Origin: Mycolicibacterium fluoranthenivorans
Lineage (GTDB): Bacteria; Actinomycetota; Actinomycetes; Mycobacteriales; Mycobacteriaceae
DNA: 64,000 nt
NCBI RefSeq assembly: GCF_011758805.1
Contig: NZ_JAANOW010000001.1
Coordinates: 3,596,001 to 3,660,000, forward strand
Direction of reading: 5' to 3'
The translations under genes and the position numbers were made by a program. Positions 24,366-32,860 of this stretch are shown here, in pieces; position 1 is the stretch's first letter, and every line of letters starts with the position of its first letter. The notes under the pieces are model-generated. The model was not told the origin of the DNA. It ran no database searches and was given only the letters and a program-made list of their open reading frames with translations.

Positions 24366-26704
24366 CCGTTTCACGGCGGACCGTGGTGGCACGAGTCGGC
24401 CGAATCCTGCCCTTCCTCCTTCTCGCCACCACGTTGAGCGCCCTCGGCGGCGGCGCCCTGGCATGGTCCCTGGGGGCACAACACAACGCCGAAATGCTCT
24501 GGAACGCTGGAACTCTGATCGCTGTGGTGCCCGCCCTCTGGTGGGTGGCCGCCGCCATGAGGGACCGCCGGTTCGGCGCCGATCTCATCGCCGTTCTGGC
24601 GCTCGTCGGTGCATTAGCGGTCGGCGAGCACCTTGCCGGAGCGCTGATCGCCGTCATGCTGGCCACCGGCCGGGCGCTGGATTCCGCGGCCGAGCGCCGT
24701 GCGACCCGGGACCTGCGCGCATTATCCGATCGCATGCCGCGAGAGGTGCGACGATACGACACCGACGGGGTCGTGACGGTCCCGGTGGACGCAATTCTGC
24801 CCGGCGACCGGCTGATCATCGGTCCGGGTGAGGTCGTGCCGGTGGATGGGCTGATCGCCGCAGAGGCCGCGATACTCGACGAATCTGCGCTGACCGGTGA
24901 GTCCGTGTACGCCGAGCGGCGGGCCGGTGATGGGGTACGCAGTGGCGCCGTCAACGCGGGTGCCGCAGTGGAGATCGAGGCGACCGCGACCGCGCAGGAC
25001 AGCACCTACGCCGAGATAGTACGGCTGGCGCAGGAGGCCGCCGCGCAGAGCGCACCGGTGGTACGCCTCGCCGACCGGTTCGCCGTGTGGTTCCTGCCTC
25101 TGACGCTTACCGTCTCCGGTGCGGCGTGGCTGCTCAGCGGTTCGGCCGAACGCGCGGTCGCAGTGCTCGTGGTGGCCACCCCCTGTCCGTTGCTCCTGGC
25201 CGCGCCGGTGGCGATCGTCTCCGGGCTGTCCCGGGCCGCCCGACTCGGTGTGATCGTCCGCAGCGGTGGCGCACTGGAGAATCTCGGAAAGGCGACCACG
25301 CTGGTCCTGGACAAGACCGGCACGATCACCACCGGCCGGCCCGTCGGGACCGATATCGTGACCGCCCCGGGATGGACGCAGACCGAGGTTCTGCGGCTGG
25401 CCGCCTCCGCTGACCGGTTCTCTCCTCATGTCCTCGCCCACGCGATCGTCGACGCCGCTCGCGACCGGCAGATAGCCATCAGTGTGCCCGCCGATGCCGT
25501 CGAAGTCGCCGGCATCGGCACGTCGGCCACGGTGGACGGGATGCGTGTGAGGGTGGGAAATCATGAAGTTCCGTCCAGCCCGCCGCAGTGGGCCGGTACC
25601 GCGCTCACCCGGGCGACATTCGACGGCGCCGTCATCGCGTGGGTATCAGTCGATGACGGATTGATCGGCGCTGTGCTGCTCAGTGATCCGTTGCGAGTGG
25701 ACGCGCCGCGCACACTGCGCCGGTTGCGCGCCGCCGGCATCAACCGGATGGTCATGCTCACCGGAGACCGGCCGGCTCCCGCCGAGCACATCGCAGCCAT
25801 GCTCGGGCTCGATCAGGTACGTGCCGACCAGACCCCGGCCGACAAGGTCGCCGGAGTGCAGGCGGAGCGGGAGAAGGCCGTCACCGCGATGGTCGGCGAC
25901 GGTGTCAACGACGCGCCCGCACTGGCTGCGGCCGATGTCGGTATCGCACTCAGTGGGTACGGGTCGACGGCGAGTTCCGAGACCGCCGATATCGTCCTGG
26001 CGACCGGCCGGATCGATCGGTTGGCCGATGCCATGCTGATCGCTCGCCGTTCCCGGCGCCTCGCCGTGCAGAGCGCGACAGTCGGGATGGGTCTGTCTTT
26101 GGTGGCGATGGCCTTCGCCGCGGTCGGCCTTCTCCCGCCCACGATCGGCGCTCTTCTGCAGGAGTTGATCGACCTCACCGTCATTCTCAACGCCCTGCGC
26201 GCGTTACGGACTCCAGGAGTGGGCACGCCGGCGCTGGTCGCCGACACCGAGGATCTGCTCCGCAGGTTTGCGGCCGAGCACGACCGGATGCGCGGCGAAC
26301 TCGGAGCTTTCCGCGCAGCCGCACATCAGCTTTGTGACGGCAACGTCGTGGCCGCATTGCCATTGGTGCAACGTGCCGACACCTTCGTGCAGCACGTACT
26401 GCTGCCGCACGAGCACGCCGAGGACCACAACTTGTATCCCGCCCTGGCGACACCGCTGGGCAGCCCGGAAGCCACCGCGACGATGAGCCGCATGCACGCC
26501 GAGATCGACAGCCTGGCCCGCCGACTGCACACCCACGTCACCGTCGCCGAAGCCAAGGGCGGGATCGGCGATGCGCAACGCGAGGATCTCCTTGCCTGCC
26601 TCTACGGCCTCGACGAGCTGCTGGCCGTGCATTTCGTCGCGGAGGAGGAGAACTACTTCAGCTTGTTGCCCGATGCCGCACCTGAGCGAACTGGCGGCAA
26701 ATGA
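24362..26704 (+). CDS. heavy-metal P-type ATPase fused to a C-terminal hemerythrin domain
   Basis: A 780-residue fusion. Residues about 1-615 are a P1B-type ATPase: phosphatase loop LTGES at 178-182, membrane metal site CPL at 275-277 instead of CPC, phosphorylation D317 in DKTGT, and GDGVNDAPAL in the hinge. There is no N-terminal metal-binding domain. Residues about 630-770 form a hemerythrin-like four-helix domain with AEHDRMR, HEHAEDHNLYP, MHAEID and HFVAEEENYF supplying His/Glu/Asp iron ligands. The substrate may be a metal whose transport is tied to di-iron O2 or NO sensing; that is inference. Confidence 0.88.
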   Translation: MTVSRRTVVARVGRILPFLLLATTLSALGGGALAWSLGAQHNAEMLWNAGTLIAVVPALWWVAAAMRDRRFGADLIAVLALVGALAVGEHLAGALIAVMLATGRALDSAAERRATRDLRALSDRMPREVRRYDTDGVVTVPVDAILPGDRLIIGPGEVVPVDGLIAAEAAILDESALTGESVYAERRAGDGVRSGAVNAGAAVEIEATATAQDSTYAEIVRLAQEAAAQSAPVVRLADRFAVWFLPLTLTVSGAAWLLSGSAERAVAVLVVATPCPLLLAAPVAIVSGLSRAARLGVIVRSGGALENLGKATTLVLDKTGTITTGRPVGTDIVTAPGWTQTEVLRLAASADRFSPHVLAHAIVDAARDRQIAISVPADAVEVAGIGTSATVDGMRVRVGNHEVPSSPPQWAGTALTRATFDGAVIAWVSVDDGLIGAVLLSDPLRVDAPRTLRRLRAAGINRMVMLTGDRPAPAEHIAAMLGLDQVRADQTPADKVAGVQAEREKAVTAMVGDGVNDAPALAAADVGIALSGYGSTASSETADIVLATGRIDRLADAMLIARRSRRLAVQSATVGMGLSLVAMAFAAVGLLPPTIGALLQELIDLTVILNALRALRTPGVGTPALVADTEDLLRRFAAEHDRMRGELGAFRAAAHQLCDGNVVAALPLVQRADTFVQHVLLPHEHAEDHNLYPALATPLGSPEATATMSRMHAEIDSLARRLHTHVTVAEAKGGIGDAQREDLLACLYGLDELLAVHFVAEEENYFSLLPDAAPERTGGK

Positions 26705-26787
26705 CCTTCTGCCCTAGTCAGCGTGGACGCAAAGCCTGACGATGGGTGGTATCAGCGGCATCCGACGCACACCGAAGGAGCACCCAG

Positions 26788-27663
26788 ATGTCGACGCTTG
26801 CAAAGAAATACGGAATTCTGGTCGCCGTCGACGGCTCCCCCGAGTCCGACGCGGCCGTGTCCTGGGCAGCTCATGAAGCCGCCCTGCGCCACACCGAAGT
26901 CACGATCATGCACGTCATTGCTCCGATGATCGTCACGTGGCCCATCACCACGGCCCAACTGGAAATCGCCGAATGGCAGAACGGGGCCTCCCAACAGATC
27001 CTCGAACAGGCGGAGAAGACCTTTCACGCCAGCGTCACCGAGTCGAATGCCCCGGCTGTGCGCACGGAATCGGTGCCCTCACCGGTGATCTCGACCCTCA
27101 TCGACAACTCGGAGGAAGCGGCGATGATGGTGGTCGGAATCCGCGGCGCCGGAAAGCACGGGCGGTTGACGATCGGCTCCGTCAGCAACGCACTGCTCCA
27201 TCATGCACATTGCCCGGTCGTGGTGGTTCATCCCGAGGACCGGACAGACCCGACCGCACCCGTCGTGGTGGGAATCGATGGGTCGCCTGCCTCCGAATCG
27301 GCGACCGGACTTGCGTTCGAGGAGGCCTCATTGCGTGGGGTGGATCTGGTGGCCATGCATGCGTGGAGCGATACCGCGGTCTTCCCCGCCATCGAGATGG
27401 ACTGGTACCTCTATGAGGAGCAGGCGCATGAGACGCTCGCCGAGCGCCTCGCCGGTTGGCAGGAGCGGTATCCGGACGTCAATGTCCACCGCAGACTGCC
27501 GTGCGACCGGCCCGCGCATTGGCTGGCCGCCGAGTCGCAGAAAGCGCAGCTCGTGGTCGTCGGTAGCCGCGGGCGCGGCGGCTTCACCGGGATGTTGCTG
27601 GGCTCGGTGAGTTCTACTGTGGCACAACAGGCCGATGCACCCGTGATCGTCGTACGGGATTGA
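26788..27663 (+). CDS. tandem universal stress protein
   Basis: A 291-residue double USP from ATG 26788, which has GAAGGAG 8 bp upstream. Domain 1 begins GILVAVDGSPESDAAVSWA with loop VVGIRGAGKHGRLTIGS. Domain 2 begins [22 protein letters not shown] and has a full ATP-binding loop VVGSRGRGGFTGMLLGS. It is of the Rv2005c/Rv2623 type and very close to the frameshifted copy at 49213 and the gene at 50477. A weak DosR-like sequence (8 of 14) lies at 26701-26714 at the end of the ATPase gene. Confidence 0.9.
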   Translation: MSTLAKKYGILVAVDGSPESDAAVSWAAHEAALRHTEVTIMHVIAPMIVTWPITTAQLEIAEWQNGASQQILEQAEKTFHASVTESNAPAVRTESVPSPVISTLIDNSEEAAMMVVGIRGAGKHGRLTIGSVSNALLHHAHCPVVVVHPEDRTDPTAPVVVGIDGSPASESATGLAFEEASLRGVDLVAMHAWSDTAVFPAIEMDWYLYEEQAHETLAERLAGWQERYPDVNVHRRLPCDRPAHWLAAESQKAQLVVVGSRGRGGFTGMLLGSVSSTVAQQADAPVIVVRD

Positions 27664-27816
27664 GTGTGTGCGGGGCGGTGCCCGAGCCACCATCGGCTGC
27701 CGGTCCCACGATGGGGTGCTGTTCGGGCTGTCCGGTGCTTCACCGGATTGGAGACCCGGCGCGACCGATTGGTGATGGGGCCGATGTGCCCAGTAGAACA
27801 GGGTAGTTTCACCTGC

Positions 27817-28209
27817 TCATTGTGGTACCGCGGTCACCGGCCGCATGTTGTGATCAGCGGCCGCACTGCCGAGGTGACCGCCGACCCTACAGGTGCGCCC
27901 GCGATCCAGGTCGGATGCCGGGGCCGTGTTCACACCCTGGCGTCGGGACAGACCATCCACGTCATGTGAGCCCGCGACCGCGGTGCGCCGCGCCAGAATG
28001 CGCCGGCTGATGTTGAGGGTCAGGGGTATCAGGTGGGTGGTGATCCGCGCACCTGCCACCAACTGCAGGTAGGTGTGCGTCACGACCGACGCGATCTCGT
28101 CGCGCCCGCGGTCCGGAAATCTGACGGCCAGCATCGTCGCCGTTCGGTCCAACTCGTCTTGCACCAGCGGCGCCAGCGCCCCGCGGGAGCCGATTGCGTT
28201 GAGGTTCAT
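27817..28209 (-). CDS. three-helix-bundle type small protein with uncertain C-terminal tail
   Basis: ATG 28209 overlaps the stop of the Rv1733c-like gene by one base. The first 70 residues look real: LVQDELDRTATMLAVRFPDRG, then IASVVTHTYLQLVAGARITTHLIPLTLNISRRILA, which resembles the short mycobacterial 'three-helix bundle dimerisation' proteins. The remaining 60 residues look like non-coding readthrough, and the opposite strand also has an open frame there (about 27778-27969). The true 3' end may therefore differ. Co-transcription with the upstream gene is likely. Confidence 0.55.
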   Translation of the reverse strand: MNLNAIGSRGALAPLVQDELDRTATMLAVRFPDRGRDEIASVVTHTYLQLVAGARITTHLIPLTLNISRRILARRTAVAGSHDVDGLSRRQGVNTAPASDLDRGRTCRVGGHLGSAAADHNMRPVTAVPQ

Positions 28210-28811
28210 CAGTTGTCGGTCTGATGAGGGGCTCGCCCGCCGTGGCCGCCGACCACCGTGGCCAGTTCACGGTCCCACGCGCTGTGCCGAGACCGGTCGA
28301 GCCGGCACCGCACCACCCAGACGAATCCGGCCGCAGCGCCGGCAACGACGAGCCACAGAGACAACGCGATACCAACTGCATCCACCGCCGCCTGACCAAC
28401 CGGGGTAGGCGCGACGGTGTTCTCCCCGCGCGCATCCACCCAGATATCGCTCTTGTCGCCGAGCGAGGCCGGCGACGGCCACGGCACGAGTCCGGTGTGC
28501 TCCGACCCGGCGGCGGTCCAGCGGGCCGGCACGACGTAAGAGAGCTGATTGCGCTGCACCACGGTCTCGGTATCCGTCTGGGCGGTGGCCGAAACGATGT
28601 GCCGAGTCACCGCCTGTTCGGCGTACAGGCGGGCGTTCGAGTCGTGTACCGCAGTGCCGACGGCTCCCGCGACGGGTGCCATCAGGACGACCAGTGACAG
28701 CGCGAGAAATGTTGTCAGGGCTTCGATTCGGTCGCTGATTCGTACCAGCGGGTTGCGGCTCGTCAACAGAGCACCGCTGCGTCGGCCCAAGCCGATGGGG
28801 TAAACTTCCAC
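28209..28811 (-). CDS. Rv1733c-like membrane protein
   Basis: A 200-residue membrane protein. It follows M. tuberculosis Rv1733c, a DosR-regulated T-cell antigen: SRNPLVRISDRIEAL before the first transmembrane segment (about residues 33-55), AVTRH, a central extracytoplasmic region with VPARWTAAG and DKSDIWVDARGE, and a second transmembrane segment (about 145-167) followed by a basic tail. The function of the family is unknown. A DosR-type box lies 68 bp upstream. It overlaps the next gene by one base. Confidence 0.85.
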   Translation of the reverse strand: MEVYPIGLGRRSGALLTSRNPLVRISDRIEALTTFLALSLVVLMAPVAGAVGTAVHDSNARLYAEQAVTRHIVSATAQTDTETVVQRNQLSYVVPARWTAAGSEHTGLVPWPSPASLGDKSDIWVDARGENTVAPTPVGQAAVDAVGIALSLWLVVAGAAAGFVWVVRCRLDRSRHSAWDRELATVVGGHGGRAPHQTDN

Positions 28812-28878
28812 GTCCCGCTCCTCACGCGGCCGGATTGACTGAGGATTTCAGCTTGCGCCGACCCACCCGGAATTCTTA

Positions 28879-28892
28879 GGGTCCAAGGTCAC
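28879..28892 (-). promoter_or_regulatory. candidate DosR box
   Basis: GGGTCCAAGGTCAC (plus strand) matches the DosR core at 10 of 14 positions and lies 68 bp upstream of the Rv1733c-like start at 28811. Confidence 0.5.
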
Positions 28893-28946
28893 TGCCCGGA
28901 TGGGCGCACGGCCCCAGTGCATCCGCCGGAGGACCAGCCGCCGATA

Positions 28947-29939
28947 CTAAGCGAGCGGGAAACCGTCAAGGTTGCAGGCGACTTCGCTCAGCGGCCGCCG
29001 CGGGGTGGCGGGAAGCGGGTCCGCGTTGATAGGCGCCCATCCGATACGCAACAGGACCTGAGGACACTCGCCGATGCCGAACACCTCGGCCTGGAGCTGA
29101 TCGCGGGTCGCCGGGATTTCGAGGGGTTCGGTGAGAATGCAACTGGCCAGTCCCATCGAGGTGGCCGTCAGGAGGACCTGGCTGGTGGCTTCGCCCGCCC
29201 GCAGTCGGGCAATGACGTCGTCGGCGGCGGTGCCGAGCGCGAGCACGACTCCGTGATCGTCCTCGGCATCCGACTCCGGTGCCTGCGCCAGCGCCGGCCC
29301 CGCGAAGATCCGCGCCGGCACCGGGGAGTGCTGGTCCGAGGCAGGGACATTACGCGCGGGCACGCCCGCAGTGGCCCCGTAACGGCCACTCCAGGAAGCC
29401 AATTCGCCGAGGTACCCGGCATCCTGGCTGTGCGCACGCGCCGCCCGGGCAAGGATCGCCCTGAATTCGTCGTTCGTCTCGACCCGTCGCAGGGTGACAC
29501 CCATCCGTGCGGCACGCGCGCCCATCATGGCAATGTGTCCGGGTGGGACCGGCCAGGAGCTGTAGTGCCGGCGATCAGTGCGCCGTTGCGGGATCGCCGC
29601 GGCAAGGGAGATGTCCATCTCCCCCGGCCGGACCGGATGAAACTCGATCGAGGCCAGGTGATCGGATTCATCAGGGTTGGGTAACCGATGAATCTTGGAC
29701 TGCCAGCCCAACGCCGCAAGCGCAACAACGCAGTGGTTCAACGCAATTCCGCAGCTGACGAACAGGTCGCGCCGATCCGGGTCGGTATGTTCGAGGTGCA
29801 ATGACGGGTCGGCGAAGAGATGGACGCTTCGCGGACCCACTCGCCAACGCCAGGGTTGCGAATTGTGCACCGAGGGCGCACGCGTTGCCAAGGACAACGC
29901 AGCATGCACCGTTTCGGTGGCGGGAATATGACCGGACAT
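28947..29939 (-). CDS. Acg-family nitroreductase-like protein
   Basis: A 330-residue Acg-type protein. The N-terminal signature is TRAPSVHNSQPWRWRVG; the middle holds RTDRRHYSSWPVPP, and the C-terminal half contains LLTATSMGLASCILTEPLEIP and PQVLLRIGWAP, ending RRPLSEV. It is closest in layout to Rv3131/Rv2032. The ATG at 29939 lies 87 bp from a candidate DosR box. It is followed in the same direction by the Rv1733c-like gene after 136 bp that contain another box. Confidence 0.9.
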   Translation of the reverse strand: MSGHIPATETVHAALSLATRAPSVHNSQPWRWRVGPRSVHLFADPSLHLEHTDPDRRDLFVSCGIALNHCVVALAALGWQSKIHRLPNPDESDHLASIEFHPVRPGEMDISLAAAIPQRRTDRRHYSSWPVPPGHIAMMGARAARMGVTLRRVETNDEFRAILARAARAHSQDAGYLGELASWSGRYGATAGVPARNVPASDQHSPVPARIFAGPALAQAPESDAEDDHGVVLALGTAADDVIARLRAGEATSQVLLTATSMGLASCILTEPLEIPATRDQLQAEVFGIGECPQVLLRIGWAPINADPLPATPRRPLSEVACNLDGFPLA

Positions 29940-30025
29940 CGGGTAGACCTTTGCTCGTGATGTGCTTCAGCTCAACTATGTGCAACGGTGGACAGCTCCG
30001 TCAGAGTCGGAGGTGTGCACTATGA

Positions 30026-30039
30026 GGGACCTAGGACCT
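30026..30039 (-). promoter_or_regulatory. candidate DosR box
   Basis: GGGACCTAGGACCT matches the DosR core at 10 of 14 positions; an overlapping AGGACCTTTGGC follows directly. The region lies 87 bp upstream of the Acg-like gene and just past the end of the next gene. Confidence 0.5.
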
Positions 30040-30043
30040 TTGG

Positions 30044-30403
30044 CTACGTCCGAAACGTGATGGCCAGAACGGCAAGGTCGATGAACAAGAGTCCCAATCC
30101 GGCCACCGGCACCCAGATCGCGTGTTTGCGCGATGCGGTGTAGAACGAGGCGGCGATCGTGACGACCGCCACGACCGGCGGTCCGTAGGCCAGTATCCCG
30201 AACCAGAACTCGCCCGGCCCCATGTGATCGCAGCCTCCGTCGGTACACCGTGCGAGGCCCATCACCGCGGCGAAGGCGAAGAGCATGACCGCCATCGCCA
30301 CCGGCACGGTCAACAGGGCCAACAACCAGTTGAGCCACACCGGACTGCCGCCACGATGTCGGGGCTCCTTCTGGCGAGAGGATGGTTCGGTTGTGGTGTC
30401 CAT
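30044..30403 (-). CDS. small membrane protein of unknown function
   Basis: A 119-residue protein with a polar, basic N-terminus and three hydrophobic segments at about residues 25-50, 65-88 and 95-115. Two Cys lie in the first loop (ARCTDGGCDHMGPGEFW). The ATG at 30403 has AAGGA about 10 bp upstream. Candidate DosR boxes at 30473-30522 lie upstream and could drive it as well as the divergent USP gene. I do not recognise a family. Confidence 0.65.
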   Translation of the reverse strand: MDTTTEPSSRQKEPRHRGGSPVWLNWLLALLTVPVAMAVMLFAFAAVMGLARCTDGGCDHMGPGEFWFGILAYGPPVVAVVTIAASFYTASRKHAIWVPVAGLGLLFIDLAVLAITFRT

Positions 30404-30472
30404 CGGTGGTGTCCTTTACACGTCATTTCGCAGATGGCGAACATCAAAACACCGTGGCGAATCCACACACTA

Positions 30473-30522
30473 GGGCCTGAAGTCCTCTCCGGGTCGGTCA
30501 CCGAGCTGAGTACGAAAGCCCC
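30473..30522. promoter_or_regulatory. pair of candidate DosR boxes between divergent genes
   Basis: GGGCCTGAAGTCCT at 30473-30486 matches the DosR core at 11 of 14 positions and AGTACGAAAGCCCC at 30509-30522 at 10 of 14. They lie 70 bp from the membrane-protein start at 30403 and 77 bp from the USP start at 30600. Confidence 0.55.
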
Positions 30523-30599
30523 TAGAAGCGGATACCCGAACGCACCTACCGTCCATGGCACGCCGCTCGTCTGCCCAGGCCGAAATGAAGGACGCCACA

Positions 30600-31475
30600 A
30601 TGAGCCACACCGTAGATATCGAGACAGTCGTCGCCGGGGTCGATGATTCGTCATGCTCGCATCCCGCGTTGGAATGGGCTGCCAAGGAGGCCGCTCTGCG
30701 CCAGGCCACCCTTCGCATCGTGTACGCGGCCACCCTGCCCATCGGCGCATGGCCGGTGGCCCCTGCGCCGAGCGGGTTCATGGAATGGCAGGCCGAGCGC
30801 AGCAAGGACATCCTCGACGGCGCCTGCAAGCGGGTCCAGGACGTGACACGCGGGTCGGTTCGGGTGGAAACCGTGTTCGCGGTGGCGACTCCTGCCGGTG
30901 CGCTGGTCGAGGAGTCCACAACGGCGGGGCTGGTCGTCGTGGGTTCGCGCGGTCGCGGGTCGTTGGCCCGCCACCTGTTGGGCAGTGTCAGCACCGCGCT
31001 GGTGCACCGCGCCCACTGCGCCGTAGCCGTCATTCGTGACGACGAACCAACGCCCGATCAGCACGCCCCCGTCCTCCTGGGCTATGACGGGTCGCCTGCA
31101 TCGGAGGATGCGACCACACTGGCGTTCGATGAGGCGAACCGCCGCAACGTCGAGTTGGTGGCACTCCACGCGTGGTGGTCACCAGGCGCATTCGACATGC
31201 CGGGATTCGACTGGGAGCAGCTGCGGCCCGATGTCGATCACGAGATCGCCGCACGGCTGGCCCCCTGGCAGCAGCAGTATCCCCGGGTGAACGTGCGCCG
31301 CATCGTCGTCGCCGATCAACCCGCTCACCACCTCGTCGAACTGTCCGGCACGGCGCAGCTCGTCGTCGTGGGCAGCCACGGGCACGGGGCGTTGGTCGGT
31401 ACTGTCCTGGGCTCGGTCAGCGGTACGGTGGTCCAGTCGCTGCGCGCACCCGTCGTCGTCTGCCGTCCACGCTAG
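30600..31475 (+). CDS. tandem universal stress protein
   Basis: A 291-residue double USP. The ATG at 30600 follows GAAGGA; the frame extends to 30555 without support. Domain 1 begins TVVAGVDDSSCSHPALEWA with loop VVGSRGRGSLARHLLGS. Domain 2 begins VLLGYDGSPASEDATTLAFDEA with loop VVGSHGHGALVGTVLGS. Both loops fit the ATP-binding G-x2-G-x9-G(S/T) pattern, so both domains probably bind nucleotide. Divergent from a small membrane protein across two DosR-type boxes. Confidence 0.9.
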   Translation: MSHTVDIETVVAGVDDSSCSHPALEWAAKEAALRQATLRIVYAATLPIGAWPVAPAPSGFMEWQAERSKDILDGACKRVQDVTRGSVRVETVFAVATPAGALVEESTTAGLVVVGSRGRGSLARHLLGSVSTALVHRAHCAVAVIRDDEPTPDQHAPVLLGYDGSPASEDATTLAFDEANRRNVELVALHAWWSPGAFDMPGFDWEQLRPDVDHEIAARLAPWQQQYPRVNVRRIVVADQPAHHLVELSGTAQLVVVGSHGHGALVGTVLGSVSGTVVQSLRAPVVVCRPR

Positions 31476-31489
31476 GTATCGGCCGGCGT

Positions 31490-32680
31490 TCACCCCGCGA
31501 TCTGACCGGCCTCTGGCCGATCCGGCACCAGCCCCGATCGCACCAGTGCGTCGGTGACGAATCGATTCACCGGTCGCGACTGGAAGAAGCCGGTGTGGCC
31601 GCCGCGATACCATTCGATATCCGGTCGCCCCCAATGCTCCCAAAGCCTGGTGACCTGTTCCCGCGGATGCACCACCTGATCAGCCAGGCCCGCATAGATG
31701 AAACGGCCGGCCGGCGGTACCCGCGGCTCCAGGGACAACGGTGAGATCATCCGGCCGAGCGCACCGGCCAGCAGAATCGTCCGCCGACGCGGATCCTCGC
31801 GGTCCAGTCCGGAATGCCGGCTGAGCAGGTCGACCAGGTCGGCGACCGGCACGCCCAGCACCGCGCACCTCAGATCGTCGTCGAGGCTTGCCACCAGCGC
31901 CGCGATGAAACCACCCAGGGACAAACCATAGATTCCGATGGTCGGCGCCGGATGCTCTTGCCTGATCCAGGCCAGCAGGCCGCGGATATCCCAGACCGCC
32001 TGTGCGGTCGCGTGCACATCGTCGAGCACGTTCTCGCCGGGGAACACCGCACTCTTCGGCAGGCCGGTGGCCCTGGGACCGTGCAGCGGAAGGACCGGAA
32101 GGACGACGTTGAGCCCCAGCTCGTCGTGCAGGTACCACGCCCGAAACAGTGCCAGATCCAGTGCTGCGCGGCCCATTTCGGTGCCGTGAACACACACCAG
32201 CCAGGGACGTTCGTCGCGGTGCCGCAGCAACAGCGCATAGCCGTTACCTACTGCACCGTAGCTTCGCCACCGATCCGCCCCGGGCTCACCGACCCGCGGT
32301 GTGTAGTCGCTGGGCCAGCGCATGCGGGCATAGAATCTGCCGCCCCGATGTACCGGTGCGATCTCCACCGCGGAAAGAGAGCTGGGCGTGGCGAAGAAAC
32401 CACCGGGATCGCGCAGACAGCCCAGGGCGCCATAGAATTCGAGCGCCGCGACCACCTCATCGTGGATGTGCGCGAATGCCCGCGGTTGACTCAGTGGACG
32501 GCGGGCCCGAAGGCCCAACAGCACCACCTCATCGCGCAGCGCCTGTGCCGCCAGCGCGAGACTCGGCCTCGCGATCGGCAATTGCGGTGAACCCGCCCCC
32601 AGGTAGTCTCGCCATGACCGGGCGTAGTAGCTCCCGGTCTTGGTGAAAGGCCGGATCACGTCATGCAGTGACGGACTCAT
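31490..32680 (-). CDS. alpha/beta-hydrolase family protein
   Basis: A 396-residue protein. The oxyanion-type motif VCVHGTEMG is near residue 163, the nucleophile elbow GLSLGG near 251, and a C-terminal HTGFF supplies the likely catalytic His. A catalytic Asp probably lies in YAGLADQVVHP near 330. The long N-terminal region (about 150 residues) is characteristic of a mycobacterial esterase-like group whose substrate I cannot name. No signal peptide. It converges on the preceding USP gene with a 14-bp gap. Confidence 0.8.
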   Translation of the reverse strand: MSPSLHDVIRPFTKTGSYYARSWRDYLGAGSPQLPIARPSLALAAQALRDEVVLLGLRARRPLSQPRAFAHIHDEVVAALEFYGALGCLRDPGGFFATPSSLSAVEIAPVHRGGRFYARMRWPSDYTPRVGEPGADRWRSYGAVGNGYALLLRHRDERPWLVCVHGTEMGRAALDLALFRAWYLHDELGLNVVLPVLPLHGPRATGLPKSAVFPGENVLDDVHATAQAVWDIRGLLAWIRQEHPAPTIGIYGLSLGGFIAALVASLDDDLRCAVLGVPVADLVDLLSRHSGLDREDPRRRTILLAGALGRMISPLSLEPRVPPAGRFIYAGLADQVVHPREQVTRLWEHWGRPDIEWYRGGHTGFFQSRPVNRFVTDALVRSGLVPDRPEAGQIAG

Positions 32681-32719
32681 CGTTGCCGCGCCACTCTGCG
32701 CCCTGATTGCTCGAAATGT

Positions 32720-32860
32720 TCATCGCCGCGTTCCCCTGCTCATCTGCGTGGCCGCCAGTCGTTCATTCGAGGCCCGAAGCGCCCAAGCGGTACCCGGGTG
32801 CCGCAGCAGCGACCAGATAGTCAGCGCTGGACGGGATTTCAATGCCGCCGGATGATTCAT
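32720..32860 (-). CDS. candidate small protein (46 aa) with strong ribosome binding site
   Basis: The ATG at 32860 is preceded at ideal distance by AAAGGAGAA on the minus strand. The 46-residue product starts MNHPAALKSRPALTIW, is basic, has two Trp and an Arg-rich end, and uses mostly G/C third positions. It overlaps the 3' extension of the half-USP gene in another frame. Known USPs end before this extension, so the small ORF may be the genuine gene here. No family is recognised. Confidence 0.5.
   Translation of the reverse strand: MNHPAALKSRPALTIWSLLRHPGTAWALRASNERLAATQMSRGTRR

Noticed and set aside
26701..26714. DosR-like box before the USP at 26788
   Set aside because: Only 8 of 14 positions match and it overlaps the end of the ATPase gene; noted but not listed as a site.
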